NCBI RefSeq assembly: GCF_001874645.1
Contig: NZ_CP017886.1
Coordinates: 372,001-436,000 of the forward strand
DNA length: 64,000 nucleotides
Source of the DNA: Pseudomonas frederiksbergensis
GTDB taxonomy: Bacteria; Pseudomonadota; Gammaproteobacteria; Pseudomonadales; Pseudomonadaceae
Reading direction: 5' to 3'
How positions within the stretch are numbered: the first letter of the stretch is position 1; each line of letters begins with the position of its first letter. This document shows, piece by piece, positions 10,508 through 19,403 of the stretch. The notes beneath the pieces are model-generated. The model did no database searches. It was not told the origin of the DNA and was given only the letters and a program-made list of their open reading frames with translations. Both the position numbers and the translations under genes were made by a program.

Positions 10508-11678
<1,171 letters not shown>

Positions 11679-11689
11679 ATGTTGAGGTC

Positions 11690-11717
11690 GAAAAAAAGCC
11701 CGCATGCGGGCGGGCTT
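11690..11717 (-). terminator. Rho-independent terminator on the minus strand
   Basis: Arms AAGCCCG and CGGGCTT flank an 8-nt loop. Read on the minus strand the hairpin is followed by seven T residues, so it would end the transcript of the membrane-protein gene at 11842-12144. The gene therefore lost little when the IS landed beside its terminator. Confidence 0.7.
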
Positions 11718-11841
11718 GAAGGGAATATCTCAAAGGAGTCAGGTCAATCTAGGCCGGTCAGGGTGAAGACTTCGTGAAAGGGTTGTCACGGTTACGGAAA
11801 TATCACAGTCCCCCAAGAAGCCAGCGCCTTCTCAACGCCCT

Positions 11842-12144
11842 TCACACTTCCCTGCTGTGTTTTTTTCGTCTCGCATCTTTACTCCATTTTTTACTCACCC
11901 GCTTTCGAATAGGCTCAAGAAAAAAGAACAATACATAGCCCGAGAGAACGAGCACGAGATCAATCCATGACTCAGCAATGGGGCCTACGAAGTATTCAAT
12001 GCAGTATTTAGCAACGAACAGCAACGAAATGCCGCCAAGCGCCATCAATGTGAGCACTGCAAAACCTGATAACCTTTCCTTCAACTGGGTATATCTCCCT
12101 ACTCTATAGAGGCGACTTGATCTGAGACGCCTGGAAACTTCCAT
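11842..12144 (-). CDS. Small inner-membrane protein, two predicted spans
   Basis: 100-aa protein of unknown function. Two hydrophobic helices are clear (LSGFAVLTLMALGGISLLFVA and WIDLVLVLSGYVLFFFLEPI), with a basic N-terminus (SRRLRSSRLYRVGR) and a strongly basic tail (RKRVSKKWSKDARRKKH), so both ends should be cytoplasmic. The region is AT-richer than the flanking metabolic genes. There is no operon partner; the next minus-strand gene lies 75 bp upstream. Confidence 0.6.
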   Translation of the reverse strand: MEVSRRLRSSRLYRVGRYTQLKERLSGFAVLTLMALGGISLLFVAKYCIEYFVGPIAESWIDLVLVLSGYVLFFFLEPIRKRVSKKWSKDARRKKHSREV

Positions 12145-12218
12145 CGTTCCGAAAAATCCACAATGATGTCGCAGAGGCTACCTGACAGCCCTGAGCGAGC
12201 TGCAATGGCGAACCGCGC

Positions 12219-12449
12219 TTATTTAAGGCTGATTCGATGAGCTTTTACTTCGTCCGCGTAGGTTGCCAGCCGCTCTTCGGCGGTTTCCAGCACCTGGCAC
12301 GTCTTCAGCAGTGCCTCGGCGTCGACCTCACTACCGGTCTGTCTCAGTCGCTCGGCAATGCCTTTGAGCTCCACCGCTGACCATCGCAAATCAGATGCAA
12401 GGTTCTGGAAATCGCTGCGCAGTTCGTGTTCAGGTTTGTTGAGTAACAT
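12219..12449 (-). CDS. Small helical hypothetical protein, 76 aa
   Basis: No function recognised. The sequence is almost entirely heptad-like helix (HELRSDFQNLASDLRWSAVELKGIAERLRQ, then AEALLKTCQVLETAEERLATYADEVKAHR), suggesting a coiled-coil or bundle-forming cytoplasmic protein. GGAGGGAATTGCC before the ATG supplies a ribosome binding site, which supports expression. Confidence 0.65.
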   Translation of the reverse strand: MLLNKPEHELRSDFQNLASDLRWSAVELKGIAERLRQTGSEVDAEALLKTCQVLETAEERLATYADEVKAHRISLK

Positions 12450-12788
12450 GGCAATTCCCTCCGCGTCACGGCATCACTCGATGCGACGCTCTGAAAATCG
12501 ATACAACTGCAAAATACTTGATAACCCTCTCGTGCACTTGATGCAACTCCCGGATTTAGTACTTCGCTACGGCGGTGAACAATGCCTGCCGCCAGATCAC
12601 CCACCAGTCGCCCGCCTGTTCAGGCGAGGAAAGCACTCACGGCGTCACGCTGACGGGCTGCGCGCCGAATCGCTGCATGAAGGCCGACCTTATGGCGCAA
12701 CTGCCCGGTCTTTTGCTGGCAAAGCTGAACCTCGCCGAGGCTCGCAACACGCGCAATCGTCGGCCTTCGACCTGACTTAATCGTTGTG
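12450..12788. other. Intergenic stretch with no convincing gene
   Basis: About 340 bp between two minus-strand small genes. Plus-strand frames here are open for 60-70 codons, but their products look cysteine/arginine-rich and unnatural and no ribosome binding site was seen. A very short GGDEF-like string (LVLRYGGE, near 12556-12580) occurs without any flanking domain sequence. It may hold degraded coding DNA. Confidence 0.4.
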
Positions 12789-13031
12789 TCAGCCAGCGAA
12801 CGCTCTGCGCCCGGCTTTCAACTCAGTACGCAGCTCACCGATAAAGTTGGCGATCTCCCGGACACTGCTCAGCTTCGCCGTCGACATGCCCGTGATCAGT
12901 AGTTCAACGCGTCCGGATTCTGGTTCGACAATCGTGATCCTCAACGATCCGTCGGGATTCACCGTACAGGTGCACGAGAGTGGATAGAAACCGGACTCCA
13001 CAATCTGGCAAAGCTGAAGAAGAGGAAACAT
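12789..13031 (-). CDS. DUF1652-family small protein
   Basis: 80-aa protein of the DUF1652 type, a family seen mainly in Pseudomonas and without a known function. Recognisable family features are the N-terminal LLQLCQIVESGFYPLSCTCTV, then NPDGSLRITIVEPESGRVELLITGMS, and the C-terminal helix REIANFIGELRTELKAGR. AGAGGAAAC upstream is a usable ribosome binding site. It stands alone. Confidence 0.8.
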   Translation of the reverse strand: MFPLLQLCQIVESGFYPLSCTCTVNPDGSLRITIVEPESGRVELLITGMSTAKLSSVREIANFIGELRTELKAGRRAFAG

Positions 13032-13274
13032 GGCATTCCGTCCGTGGGGGATTGTGTACTGGAGTGTTGCCTGATCCTTACAGGTTAGCTGCCTCCCACA
13101 AATGCGAACGGATTAAGCTCAAAGTGCTATCCGCTTCTCAATGTGTAATGCCACGACGCCCGCAACAGGCTTTTACAAAGCATCTAGACTCCAACGAAGC
13201 ACTGCTGAAGATTTATGGAAGTATTAGCCCTTGATAGCGAGTCACTCCTACCCAAACCCTGAGTACGCAAGACT

Positions 13275-14027
13275 ATGTGTGAATCCTGTGATTCAACCGC
13301 TGCGCCAGACGCAAATGGCCGTCGTCGTTTTCTCCGGCTTGCAGGACTAGGGGCTGGTGCCCTGCTGCTTACCGGTGCGCTGCCTGACAGCATCGTCCAG
13401 GCCGCCGAGAAAAAGGCTCCTCCTCCGAAACCACAAAACTCGATCAGCCCGGACATGGCCCTTCAACGACTGATCAAGGGCAATCAGCGATACATCAGCG
13501 GCACCTCCATGACACATGATTTCAAGTCCGAGCGTGAAGCCCTGGTCTCTGGCCAGAACCCGTTCGCGGCAGTGTTGAGTTGTGCTGATTCGCGCATCGC
13601 CCCCGAGTACGCGTTTGATACCGCCCGCGGCGACCTGTTTGCGGTGCGTGTCGCAGGCAACTTCGTCACGGAGGAAGGCTTGGCAAGCCTGGAGTACTCG
13701 GTCCTGGTTCTCGGCGCACCACTGATTCTGGTGCTGGGGCATGAAGACTGCGGCGCCCTCACTGCCGGCATCAAGGCAACAAAGGACAATGCGGTTTTCC
13801 CTGGACACATCCAGAAACTGACTGACGCACTCAGGCCCTCTATCGAGAAGGTACTCAAGGACCCGGGAGGTCTACTCGAGAACGCGACCGTGCAAAACGT
13901 CAAAGACGCGGTAAATAACCTCAAGACAGCCTCACCCGTACTGACTGAAGCGCTGAGCAAGGGCACGTTGAAAGTCGTCGGGGGTATCTATCGCCTGGCC
14001 AGCGGCAAAGTAGATCTGATTGCCTGA
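13275..14027 (+). CDS. Tat-exported beta-class carbonic anhydrase
   Basis: Zinc enzyme interconverting CO2 and bicarbonate. The N-terminus carries a Tat motif (RRRFLRLAGLGAGALLL, residues 16-32) ending near VQAAEKK, so the enzyme should act in the periplasm. Zinc ligands of beta carbonic anhydrases are all present: C103 and D105-R107 in SCADSR, then H156 and C159 in GHEDC. At 250 aa it is full length. It is monocistronic, with a strong terminator directly after the stop. Confidence 0.94.
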   Translation: MCESCDSTAAPDANGRRRFLRLAGLGAGALLLTGALPDSIVQAAEKKAPPPKPQNSISPDMALQRLIKGNQRYISGTSMTHDFKSEREALVSGQNPFAAVLSCADSRIAPEYAFDTARGDLFAVRVAGNFVTEEGLASLEYSVLVLGAPLILVLGHEDCGALTAGIKATKDNAVFPGHIQKLTDALRPSIEKVLKDPGGLLENATVQNVKDAVNNLKTASPVLTEALSKGTLKVVGGIYRLASGKVDLIA

Positions 14028-14032
14028 TTTGC

Positions 14033-14068
14033 AAAATGCATCTCACCACGCGGTGAGATGCATTTTTT
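14033..14068. terminator. Strong bidirectional terminator
   Basis: Perfect 15-bp arms (14033-14047 and 14052-14066, core ATGCATCTCACC) with a 4-nt loop, followed by a T run on the plus strand and preceded by an A run. It serves the carbonic anhydrase gene and the convergent 58-aa gene. Confidence 0.9.
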
Positions 14069-14090
14069 CATACCCACTGACTCGCGCCAT

Positions 14091-14267
14091 TTAAAGGGGT
14101 CTGGCTCTATCGTGCAGTTTTTCAAGCTCGTCTTCGACCAAGCTTCGATCATCCTTCCACTTTTTCGGATTATCTGGCTGGAGCTCGTCGCGGTCCTGTT
14201 GCGCGTCATCCGAACGGATCGGCTCAACTGGTTTTTTAGTACCTGGTGCTTGCGGATCGGTCTTCAT
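14091..14267 (-). CDS. Small acidic/charged hypothetical protein, 58 aa
   Basis: Short gene with a clear ribosome binding site (GAGAGGTG, 5 nt before the ATG). The product begins MKTDPQAPGTKKPVEPIRSD and continues with charged, proline-containing and probably disordered sequence (DDAQQDRDELQPDNPKKW, then VEDELEKLHD). It lacks hydrophobic segments. Function unknown. It converges on the carbonic anhydrase gene. Confidence 0.65.
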   Translation of the reverse strand: MKTDPQAPGTKKPVEPIRSDDAQQDRDELQPDNPKKWKDDRSLVEDELEKLHDRARPL

Positions 14268-14594
14268 GGTTCACCTCTCGTACGCCCTGCGGTCGATACA
14301 TATTAGAAGTTTAGAAACGACCCATGCTCAAAGCCAGTTCCAGCCAGCGACAAATTTCAGGCAAAAAAAAGCCCAAGCAGCTGATGGACGCTTGGGGCTT
14401 AAAAATGCGTAAACCGTGGTAGGTGAACACGGGCGCGATAATAGTTCACCACTCGACATGTAACAAGATATTTACATCTTGTTTTTAAACGAAATAATCA
14501 CCTAAGCCCTTAAATAACCACACTTTTTTCAAGTCTACAGCTTGTTACGACAAGGGCATTACAGCTCTACAACAAGGTATGCGCAGTCGCTGCT
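14268..14594. other. Intergenic stretch with one terminator
   Basis: About 325 bp. It holds the promoter region of the minus-strand 58-aa gene and, at its centre, a terminator for the lipoprotein gene to its right. The remainder is AT-rich and no gene was seen. Confidence 0.5.
14362..14401 (-). terminator. Rho-independent terminator on the minus strand
   Basis: AAGCCCAAGC and GCTTGGGGCTT pair with one bulged G around an 11-nt loop, followed on the minus strand by eight T residues. It lies about 195 bp beyond the stop of the lipoprotein gene at 14595-15023. Confidence 0.75.
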
Positions 14595-15023
14595 TCAGCG
14601 AGAGCTTGGCGTTATTGAAATACCCTCGCTCACATCACCGTAAATTCGAAAATGCTTTACCTCTCCGGCATCCATGGTCGTCAAGACCTCGCGCAAGGAA
14701 ATACCTATCGAGCACAGGCCGTTACCCTTCAGGTCTTCTCCTGCGCCCACAAAGACTTCCCCAGGTTTAGTGAAAAATCTTGCTCCTTCACCAGGCCCCA
14801 CTCTCGCAACAAAATCACCATTCACGTAAACACCGATGTAACAGGCCGAACCCAGCAAGCCACCATCACGAGTTACAAAAATCGTTCCACTGTCTCCCTC
14901 GACGGGTTGCTGAAACGCAAAAACCCGATCACTTGGAACCTGAGCTGCTTTTTCTGCTGAAACTGGAGAAGTCGTGCACCCTGAAATTAATGCAAAGGCT
15001 GCAACCCCTATCAAAATCCGCAT
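14595..15023 (-). CDS. Putative lipoprotein, 142 aa
   Basis: Signal peptide with lipobox (MRILIGVAAFALISGC, Cys16 lipidated), followed by a flexible linker and a domain with GTIFVTRDGGLLGSACYIGVYVNGDFVARVGPGEGARFFTKPGEVFVGAG. This pattern resembles small DUF2846-like lipoproteins with a beta-sandwich. Function unknown. A truncated paralogue of its C-terminal half lies 1.6 kb away at 16610-16822, which implies an old duplication. Confidence 0.75.
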   Translation of the reverse strand: MRILIGVAAFALISGCTTSPVSAEKAAQVPSDRVFAFQQPVEGDSGTIFVTRDGGLLGSACYIGVYVNGDFVARVGPGEGARFFTKPGEVFVGAGEDLKGNGLCSIGISLREVLTTMDAGEVKHFRIYGDVSEGISITPSSR

Positions 15024-15200
15024 GTTGAGCCCTCGTAAAACTATGCCAAGGCTTTATCACCAGCGAGTGAACAGGATAGGCCCCAGGATCGTGATCCCAT
15101 GGCTGAATACATGACAAACAGTATAGATGTCAGGGATGAAGACCTGATCGACTGCCGTGGCTGGCCAGGAATTATTCCTGCACCGTTAACTATCGCCAGC

Positions 15201-15474
15201 TCAGCCGCTCGGCATCCATTGCATGAATTCCCCGGAAGACAATGGGACAGAGAAGAAACATCCCTGCCCGACCTCATAACCTTGCAATCTGAGAATGTCG
15301 CGCTAGGCAGCATGCTCAATGCCTTCAGCGTTAACCCGCACTCCTCGGCCAAGGGTATGAATCGCGTTGGCGAGATACTTCCCGGTGTTGGGTGTTCCCA
15401 GCGTGCCAGCGCCTCTACGCCGACAAGACGCCCGTTCATCAGATCGACTTGCGGCTGGCGCACAAACGAGAAAG
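15201..15474 (-). pseudogene. EAL-domain phosphodiesterase remnant with internal deletion
   Basis: The upstream part encodes the start of an EAL domain ([20 protein letters not shown], then [25 protein letters not shown]). In another minus-strand frame the last 30 codons encode the usual EAL C-terminus ([25 protein letters not shown], stop at 15201-15203). The roughly 150 catalytic residues between are gone and the frames no longer join. This is a dead cyclic-di-GMP phosphodiesterase fragment. Confidence 0.85.
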
Positions 15475-15498
15475 CCCAGCACTAGGACTGGGCTTTTC
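15472..15498. terminator. Hairpin terminator
   Basis: AGCCCAG and CTGGGCT arms with an 8-nt loop and a short T tract on either strand, between the EAL remnant and the next minus-strand lipoprotein gene. Confidence 0.6.
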
Positions 15499-15541
15499 TC
15501 AGAGCGGGACTCACACGCTCTGAAGGGCAGGCTTGTATGTG

Positions 15542-15778
15542 TCAGTCGCCTCTGTCGTCATATTCACGATTATGGTGACGACCTTCACCCTGATCATTGT
15601 CACGACGATCGTATCCACGGTCATCGTGGCGCTCATAACCACGATCATAACCACGGTTATATTCGCGACCTCGGTCATGATCTCGACCGTGCCCGCCTCC
15701 ATCTTCCCAGTAAGGCCAGCAGCCTCCCAGCAGGAGAGAGCTTGAAATGGCCAGGATCATTATCGCTGTGCGCTTCAT
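15542..15778 (-). CDS. Small lipoprotein with Arg/Asp/Gly/His-rich repeats
   Basis: 78 aa. Signal peptide with lipobox LLLGGC (Cys20), then a low-complexity tail built from repeated RGYDRGYERHDDRGYDRRDN-like units. Such small lipoproteins are common in Pseudomonas and poorly characterised; the tail may bind cell-wall or matrix polyanions (inference). The repetitive codons produce the open plus-strand frame seen opposite. Confidence 0.7.
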   Translation of the reverse strand: MKRTAIMILAISSSLLLGGCWPYWEDGGGHGRDHDRGREYNRGYDRGYERHDDRGYDRRDNDQGEGRHHNREYDDRGD

Positions 15779-15934
15779 TTGGACATCCTAAAAGCAAAGG
15801 TCAGTGCTACGGAGAAGGATTGTCGCTACCCACAAGTTTAGTTCGGAGAGCGTTCAACCGCAGATACGACCATCAAGCAGTTCAATGATTCATTCGTGGG
15901 AGTCGGCACACCAAAAAATCAGATCCAGTGATTA

Positions 15935-16177
15935 TCAAGCCTGACTGATGTTAGGGTCGTTACCGGCGCCTCTCGCGATTTCGATCCCCCAGTCCAGAGC
16001 ATCTTCCATGTCCAGCAGATGCGGTTTTGGGTCGTTGTCCTCAAGGAGGACCGTGCCGTCTGGCTGGTAAACACCGATGAACATCTGCAACGAACCGTCC
16101 CTCAGAATCTTGGCCCTGACCTCGATCTTGCGTCCGTTCGAAAGCGTTTCCGAGTGGATCAAATGGCGCTCAGTCAT
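15935..16177 (-). CDS. Conserved hypothetical protein, 80 aa
   Basis: Starts at 16177 (MTERHLIHSETL), with AGAGGGATG upstream as ribosome binding site. The product is a small beta-strand-rich domain (GRKIEVRAKILRDGSLQMFIGVYQ, then DGTVLLEDNDPKPHLLDMEDALDWGIEIARG). No signal peptide or membrane span is seen. It resembles housekeeping Pseudomonas proteins of unknown function. Confidence 0.65.
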   Translation of the reverse strand: MTERHLIHSETLSNGRKIEVRAKILRDGSLQMFIGVYQPDGTVLLEDNDPKPHLLDMEDALDWGIEIARGAGNDPNISQA

Positions 16178-16555
16178 TGCTGCATCCCTCTGGTGGTTGA
16201 TATTCGAGTAACCCGCACACACATTCGCCATGCTACCTCGGCAAGGCATCTCCCTGCCGACAGAAAACCCCTCGACCTCTTTGCGGGCCTTTCAATTCTT
16301 CGACATGCTTTTCACAAAGCGCTCACAAACCAAAGCGCAGATTCAGTGGACAAAAGGATTTGACCCCATATGCAAAGAGCCCGCCGCGTGCGGGCTTTTT
16401 GTTACTCCGATGTAAGCTCTCGACGGCGTGCCACTTCCACAGGTCGAACGTTGGCACTGCCGCGGCCTCTACAGTTCTAGTTCGCCATCGCAAATGCACT
16501 GACGAGAGCAGCTTGGCGATAGGAAGCACACACGCACCTTTCAAAATGCTCAATA
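16178..16555. other. Intergenic stretch with one terminator
   Basis: About 380 bp without a supported gene. A rho-independent terminator lies at 16378-16403. The remaining sequence runs up to the orphan IS end at 16556. Confidence 0.5.
16378..16403 (+). terminator. Rho-independent terminator
   Basis: AGCCCGC and GCGGGCT arms, 5-nt loop, followed by TTTTTGTT on the plus strand. No plus-strand gene directly precedes it, which suggests that a gene upstream was lost. Confidence 0.7.
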
Positions 16556-16580
16556 TGTAGTGGTCTAATGATTCCGGACA
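16556..16580 (+). repeat. Orphan left end of the IS3-family element
   Basis: 25 bp identical to the first 25 bp of the intact IS at 10444 (TGTAGTGGTCTAATGATTCC followed by GGACA). Sequence diverges immediately afterwards and there is no transposase or right end nearby. It marks a deleted or one-ended insertion. Confidence 0.85.
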
Positions 16581-16582
16581 AT

Positions 16583-16605
16583 AAAAAACCGCCAATAGGC
16601 GGTTT
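16583..16605 (-). terminator. Rho-independent terminator on the minus strand
   Basis: AAACCGCC and GGCGGTTT arms with an AATA loop, followed on the minus strand by TTTTTT. It terminates the lipoprotein-paralogue remnant, whose stop is at 16610-16612. Confidence 0.75.
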
Positions 16606-16609
16606 CGAT

Positions 16610-16822
16610 TCAGAGCGTGGTGGGAAGAATATCTATCTGCCCATCGCCGCCAGTAAAGACTCGATATTTTTTGATTACGTTTTGCTGCGCTGAAGCGTCT
16701 CTTTCTATTCGCTCCGTCCCCATACTGCACATTCCAGATCCCGAATACGCCGCCCCAAGAGTTACCTTCCCAGGCTGGATATAGAAAAGCGCATTCTGTC
16801 CCGGCTCAAGAACTGCCGCCTA
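16610..16822 (-). pseudogene. 5'-truncated paralogue of the 14.6-kb lipoprotein
   Basis: Minus-strand frame open only from about 16822 to the stop at 16610-16612, with an in-frame stop just upstream and no signal peptide. Its sequence (EPGQNALFYIQPGKVTLGAA, then GSGMCSMGTERIERDAS and KKYRVFTGGDGQIDILPTTL) aligns with the last 65 residues of the lipoprotein at 14595-15023 (GPGEGARFFTKPGEVFVGAG, then GNGLCSIGISLREVLTT and KHFRIYGDVSEGISITPSSR). It keeps its terminator, so only the 5' half was lost. Confidence 0.7.
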
Positions 16823-16825
16823 ATC

Positions 16826-17050
16826 ATGTCTCTGGAAGAGAGCAAATCGCTTGATACTGCAATCGACAAGCGCTACCCAGAACTCAAGGACACGCAACGC
16901 AGCATTAGATTGTCAGCAAAAAACCCATGGCAGGGGATCATCAGCTTCTACTACAGCAACGGCTCAACTGACACCGCCGTTTTCCGTTTCACCATTAACG
17001 ACCAGCAAGGTGGGCCGCGTCTGTATATTGAGCGAGACTGGCTGGACTAA
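16826..17050 (+). CDS. Hypothetical protein, 74 aa
   Basis: MSLEESKSLDTAIDKRYPEL then NPWQGIISFYYSNGSTDTAVFRF and GGPRLYIERDWLD. The composition is protein-like, with alternating beta segments, but the frame is also open upstream and no strong ribosome binding site is present, so it may be the 3' part of a longer lost gene. It abuts the truncated lipoprotein remnant, consistent with a deletion junction near 16822. Confidence 0.45.
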   Translation: MSLEESKSLDTAIDKRYPELKDTQRSIRLSAKNPWQGIISFYYSNGSTDTAVFRFTINDQQGGPRLYIERDWLD

Positions 17051-17141
17051 CGAAGAACAACTGTCCCGGCCCTTTCTTGCAAGCCCAAGGACTGGGATTG
17101 CGCCAATTTCGGCGCGCTTACGACCTAGGCAGTCTCTGTGT

Positions 17142-17633
17142 TCAGCCCACCAACGTAATCCATTCGGCGCCATCGCGTTTCAGGATTGCAGCTTGCAGGC
17201 CGAGCGGAGGTGGGGCCACGCCGAGTTTTAGACACCACAATTCAATCTGCTCGACCCGCAATTCGATCACCACCACGTCCGGGTCAAATGGTCCGCCAGG
17301 GAACCACAAGTCTGAATTCTTCCGCCACAACGTGCTTTTGAGTGCCGGATCGTGATCCAGCACTTTTGCTTGTCCAAGCAGTGTCACGTACGCATGATCT
17401 TCATCACATTGGTAAGACAGGGTCATTCGCCCAGCGTGTTGCATTTCCTGCACCTTACGGCACTGCCGCCCCGTCAGAAAACGCACCGACCAGTGTTCGC
17501 TCAATGAATAGGGTTCAACAATACGAGCATTCGCATGGCCCGCTTCGGTAACGGTAATTGCCATGCAATACGGCACTTTGGCAACGATGCTGCGGGCTAT
17601 GTGAAGAAGTGATTCAGTCTTGTCGGTCTGCAT
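17142..17633 (-). CDS. Pyridoxamine-5'-phosphate-oxidase-like (general stress) protein
   Basis: 163-aa split-barrel flavin-binding-type protein. The start at 17633 (MQTDKTESLLHIARSIVAKV) is chosen because GGAAGAGAG lies 6 nt upstream, while the longer frame adds unlike sequence. Family features: PYCMAITVTEAGHANARIVEP, then WSVRFLTGRQCRKVQEMQ and AYVTLLGQAKVLDHD, as in general-stress-protein-26-like members that bind FMN or F420. Enzymatic activity is unproven. It is a single gene with a long upstream region. Confidence 0.75.
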   Translation of the reverse strand: MQTDKTESLLHIARSIVAKVPYCMAITVTEAGHANARIVEPYSLSEHWSVRFLTGRQCRKVQEMQHAGRMTLSYQCDEDHAYVTLLGQAKVLDHDPALKSTLWRKNSDLWFPGGPFDPDVVVIELRVEQIELWCLKLGVAPPPLGLQAAILKRDGAEWITLVG

Positions 17634-17960
17634 AAGCTCTCTTCCGTAGGGAGGCAGGCATAGATTGCTCAATAAGGCGATGCAACGTTGTAATGCGTTG
17701 AGCGGATAAATGTTTATTGCTGACTTTAAGCTGATTGTCGACGCTGGCAAACGACTAAGGCAGCCGTTCAGGTTCTGGAAAATAAGTGTGTTCTGACTTT
17801 CAATCAAACGCTAGCGGGAACGGCTTTACCAACTAGTGTGAATACCCCCCTATACGTCATCCTTTGGTGACTCACAGCAGACCGTCAAGGCTCAGGGAAG
17901 AGCTGAAATCCGTTCAGATACAGAACGGAAACCAAAGCCAGTATGAGGAAATTATCAACC
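17634..17960. other. Intergenic stretch, no gene seen
   Basis: About 325 bp of AT-richer DNA upstream of the PNPOx-like gene. It must hold that gene's promoter. No RNA gene or terminator was recognised. Confidence 0.4.
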
Positions 17961-18083
17961 TCATTCTGTCGCGACTTTCTTGAGGCCTTGGCTGGCAGTG
18001 ACTGAACCACTGCCAGCCCCAAGCCCCAGTCCAGAAATAACAATCTTCTCGTCAGCAAGCCTTGCCAATTTTATCTCCCCCAT
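17961..18083 (-). CDS. Possible 40-aa peptide in a prophage remnant
   Basis: MGEIKLARLADEKIVISGLG followed by a Gly/Ser-rich tail and a stop at 17961. A strong purine-rich ribosome binding site (AGAGGAAG) stands 4 nt before the ATG. An internal inverted repeat (CTGGCAGTG...CACTGCCAG) lies in the coding region. It follows a phage tail peptidase remnant and is probably a leftover; function unknown. Confidence 0.3.
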   Translation of the reverse strand: MGEIKLARLADEKIVISGLGLGAGSGSVTASQGLKKVATE

Positions 18084-18109
18084 TTTCTTCCTCTCGCAGC
18101 CCTGCCGCA

Positions 18110-18525
18110 TCATGTCGTTGGTTGTGCATTTTTGTGCCTGAGTATCAGGCGTGTTCGGTCGAGCCAGAGGCCGCCGAAGACGATGATCTCCGACGGCCGC
18201 CCGTACAGGTGGTGCAGCAGAAAGGGCCCAGGCCCGAACGTATCTGACTCTTTGCCAGGTAGCACTGCATCGCGCGATTCGGGTGAGCCGTGCGACCGAC
18301 ACCCATAACGATCATGTCGCCACGCTCCGGCTGATCGACTCTCACGAAACCTGCTGCCTCGTAGTTGGCCTCGTGCAAGCTTGCCGCGTCCGCATTCTCC
18401 CACCAGCCATCTTCGCGCTTGAAGTTTGGCAGCTCGATGCTCATGGCGCGGATGTAAAAATCTCGTACAACAGCAAAACAGTCCCAAGCGCCGAGCACAA
18501 ACGGACTGTTTAGCAATGGCGTACT
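18110..18525 (-). pseudogene. Phage tail assembly protein K (NlpC/P60 peptidase) remnant
   Basis: Two minus-strand frames together encode a lambda-K-like tail peptidase. The first gives SPFVLGAWDCFAVVRDFYIR with the catalytic Cys, then DGWWENAD and QPERGDMIVMGVG. After a frameshift near 18250-18275 the second continues FLLHHLYGRPSEIIVFGGLW and RTRLILRHK. The 5' end is missing at the integrase junction. This shows that a lambda-like siphophage once occupied the site. Confidence 0.8.
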
Positions 18526-18547
18526 ACCGGTCGGCACGATGGTGCGT

Positions 18548-19265
18548 AGATCCACCCGCGCCACTGGAAACTATCGAGCCATTGCATGTCCGCCAGTACC
18601 TCACCTGGCGAAAGTCGGCGCCAGTGAGAGCCAACAGGGAAAAAGCGCTGCTGAGTGCAATCTGGAACTTCGCCCGAGATACCGGCTACACCTCATTGGC
18701 CAACCCCTGTGCGGGAATCAAGGGTAATAAGGAGACCGGTCGGGACGCGTATATCGAGGACGAACTGTTCAAGCGCGTGCACGACAAGGCTGATGTCGGC
18801 CTGCGCGATGCTATGGATCTGGCCTATTTGACCGGCCAGCGCATGACCGACACACGCCTGATGGACGAACGCGATATCCGCGACGGGCAAATTTGGGTGT
18901 TGCAAGGTAAGACGAAGGCCAAGCGACGAATCGAAGTGACCGGTGAACTGAAGGTTTTGATTGATCGAATCACGGCCCGAAAGTTAGGCCATAAGGTCCG
19001 CTCGACGCGGCTGATCGTTACAGAGGAAGGCACACCGATGACAGTGGCGATGTTGCGCAGAAGATTTGATGTGGCCAGGGAGGCCGCTGGTGTTTCAAAG
19101 CCAGAGTTTCAAATGCGCGATTTTCGCGCAAAGGCCGGTACGGACAAGGCTGAATCGAGTGGTGACATCATGTAGGCCAAGGATCAACTTGGGCATACCA
19201 CCGTCGTTATGACAGAGCAGTACATCCGCAACCGAAAAGGCAAGAAAGTCTCGCCAACGAAGTGA
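18548..19265 (+). pseudogene. Tyrosine-recombinase (phage integrase) remnant
   Basis: The frame carries IEPLHVRQYLTWRKSAPVRA, ALLSAIWNFARDTGYTSLAN, the first catalytic Arg in AYLTGQRMTDTR, and MRDFRAKAG. An in-frame TAG at 19173-19175 interrupts it, after which the same frame resumes with AKDQLGHTTVVMTEQYIRNR (nucleophile Tyr) and ends at 19265. The N-terminal arm-binding domain is missing. Restoring CAG for TAG would rejoin the C-terminus. Confidence 0.88.
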
Positions 19266-19303
19266 ATTGCGGACCAACTCTGAAATTGCGGACCAGAAAT
19301 GAA

Positions 19304-19338
19304 CAAGGGTTTGCTTAGCTTTCGCTCGCAAACCCTTG
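19304..19338. terminator. Hairpin beside the tRNA fragment
   Basis: CAAGGGTTTGC and GCAAACCCTTG are perfect 11-bp arms with a 13-nt loop, directly between the integrase remnant and the tRNA-Leu fragment. It probably derives from the tRNA terminator region. The T tract is poor. Confidence 0.5.
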
Positions 19339-19345
19339 ATAAATA

Positions 19346-19403
19346 TGGTGCCCGAAGCCGGAATCGAACCGGCACGCCCTTACGAGCGGGGGATTTTAAG
19401 TCC
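19346..19403 (-). repeat. 3' fragment of tRNA-Leu(TAA): attachment-site remnant
   Basis: On the minus strand these 58 bp read from the anticodon stem (GGACTTAAAATCC) through the variable arm and T-loop (GTGCCGGTTCGATTCCGGC) to the encoded CCA. Homology stops at the 5' side of the anticodon stem, so this is not a working gene. It is the partial tRNA copy left by integration of the element whose integrase remnant reads toward it. Confidence 0.85.

Noticed and set aside
12358..12780. Plus-strand frame with LVLRYGGE resembling a GGDEF motif
   Set aside because: Only about eight residues match. No preceding or following GGDEF-domain sequence is present and the frame overlaps a better minus-strand gene.
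19346..19403. Functional tRNA-Leu gene
   Set aside because: The acceptor 5' strand, D-arm and 5' side of the anticodon stem are missing; only the 3' half is present.
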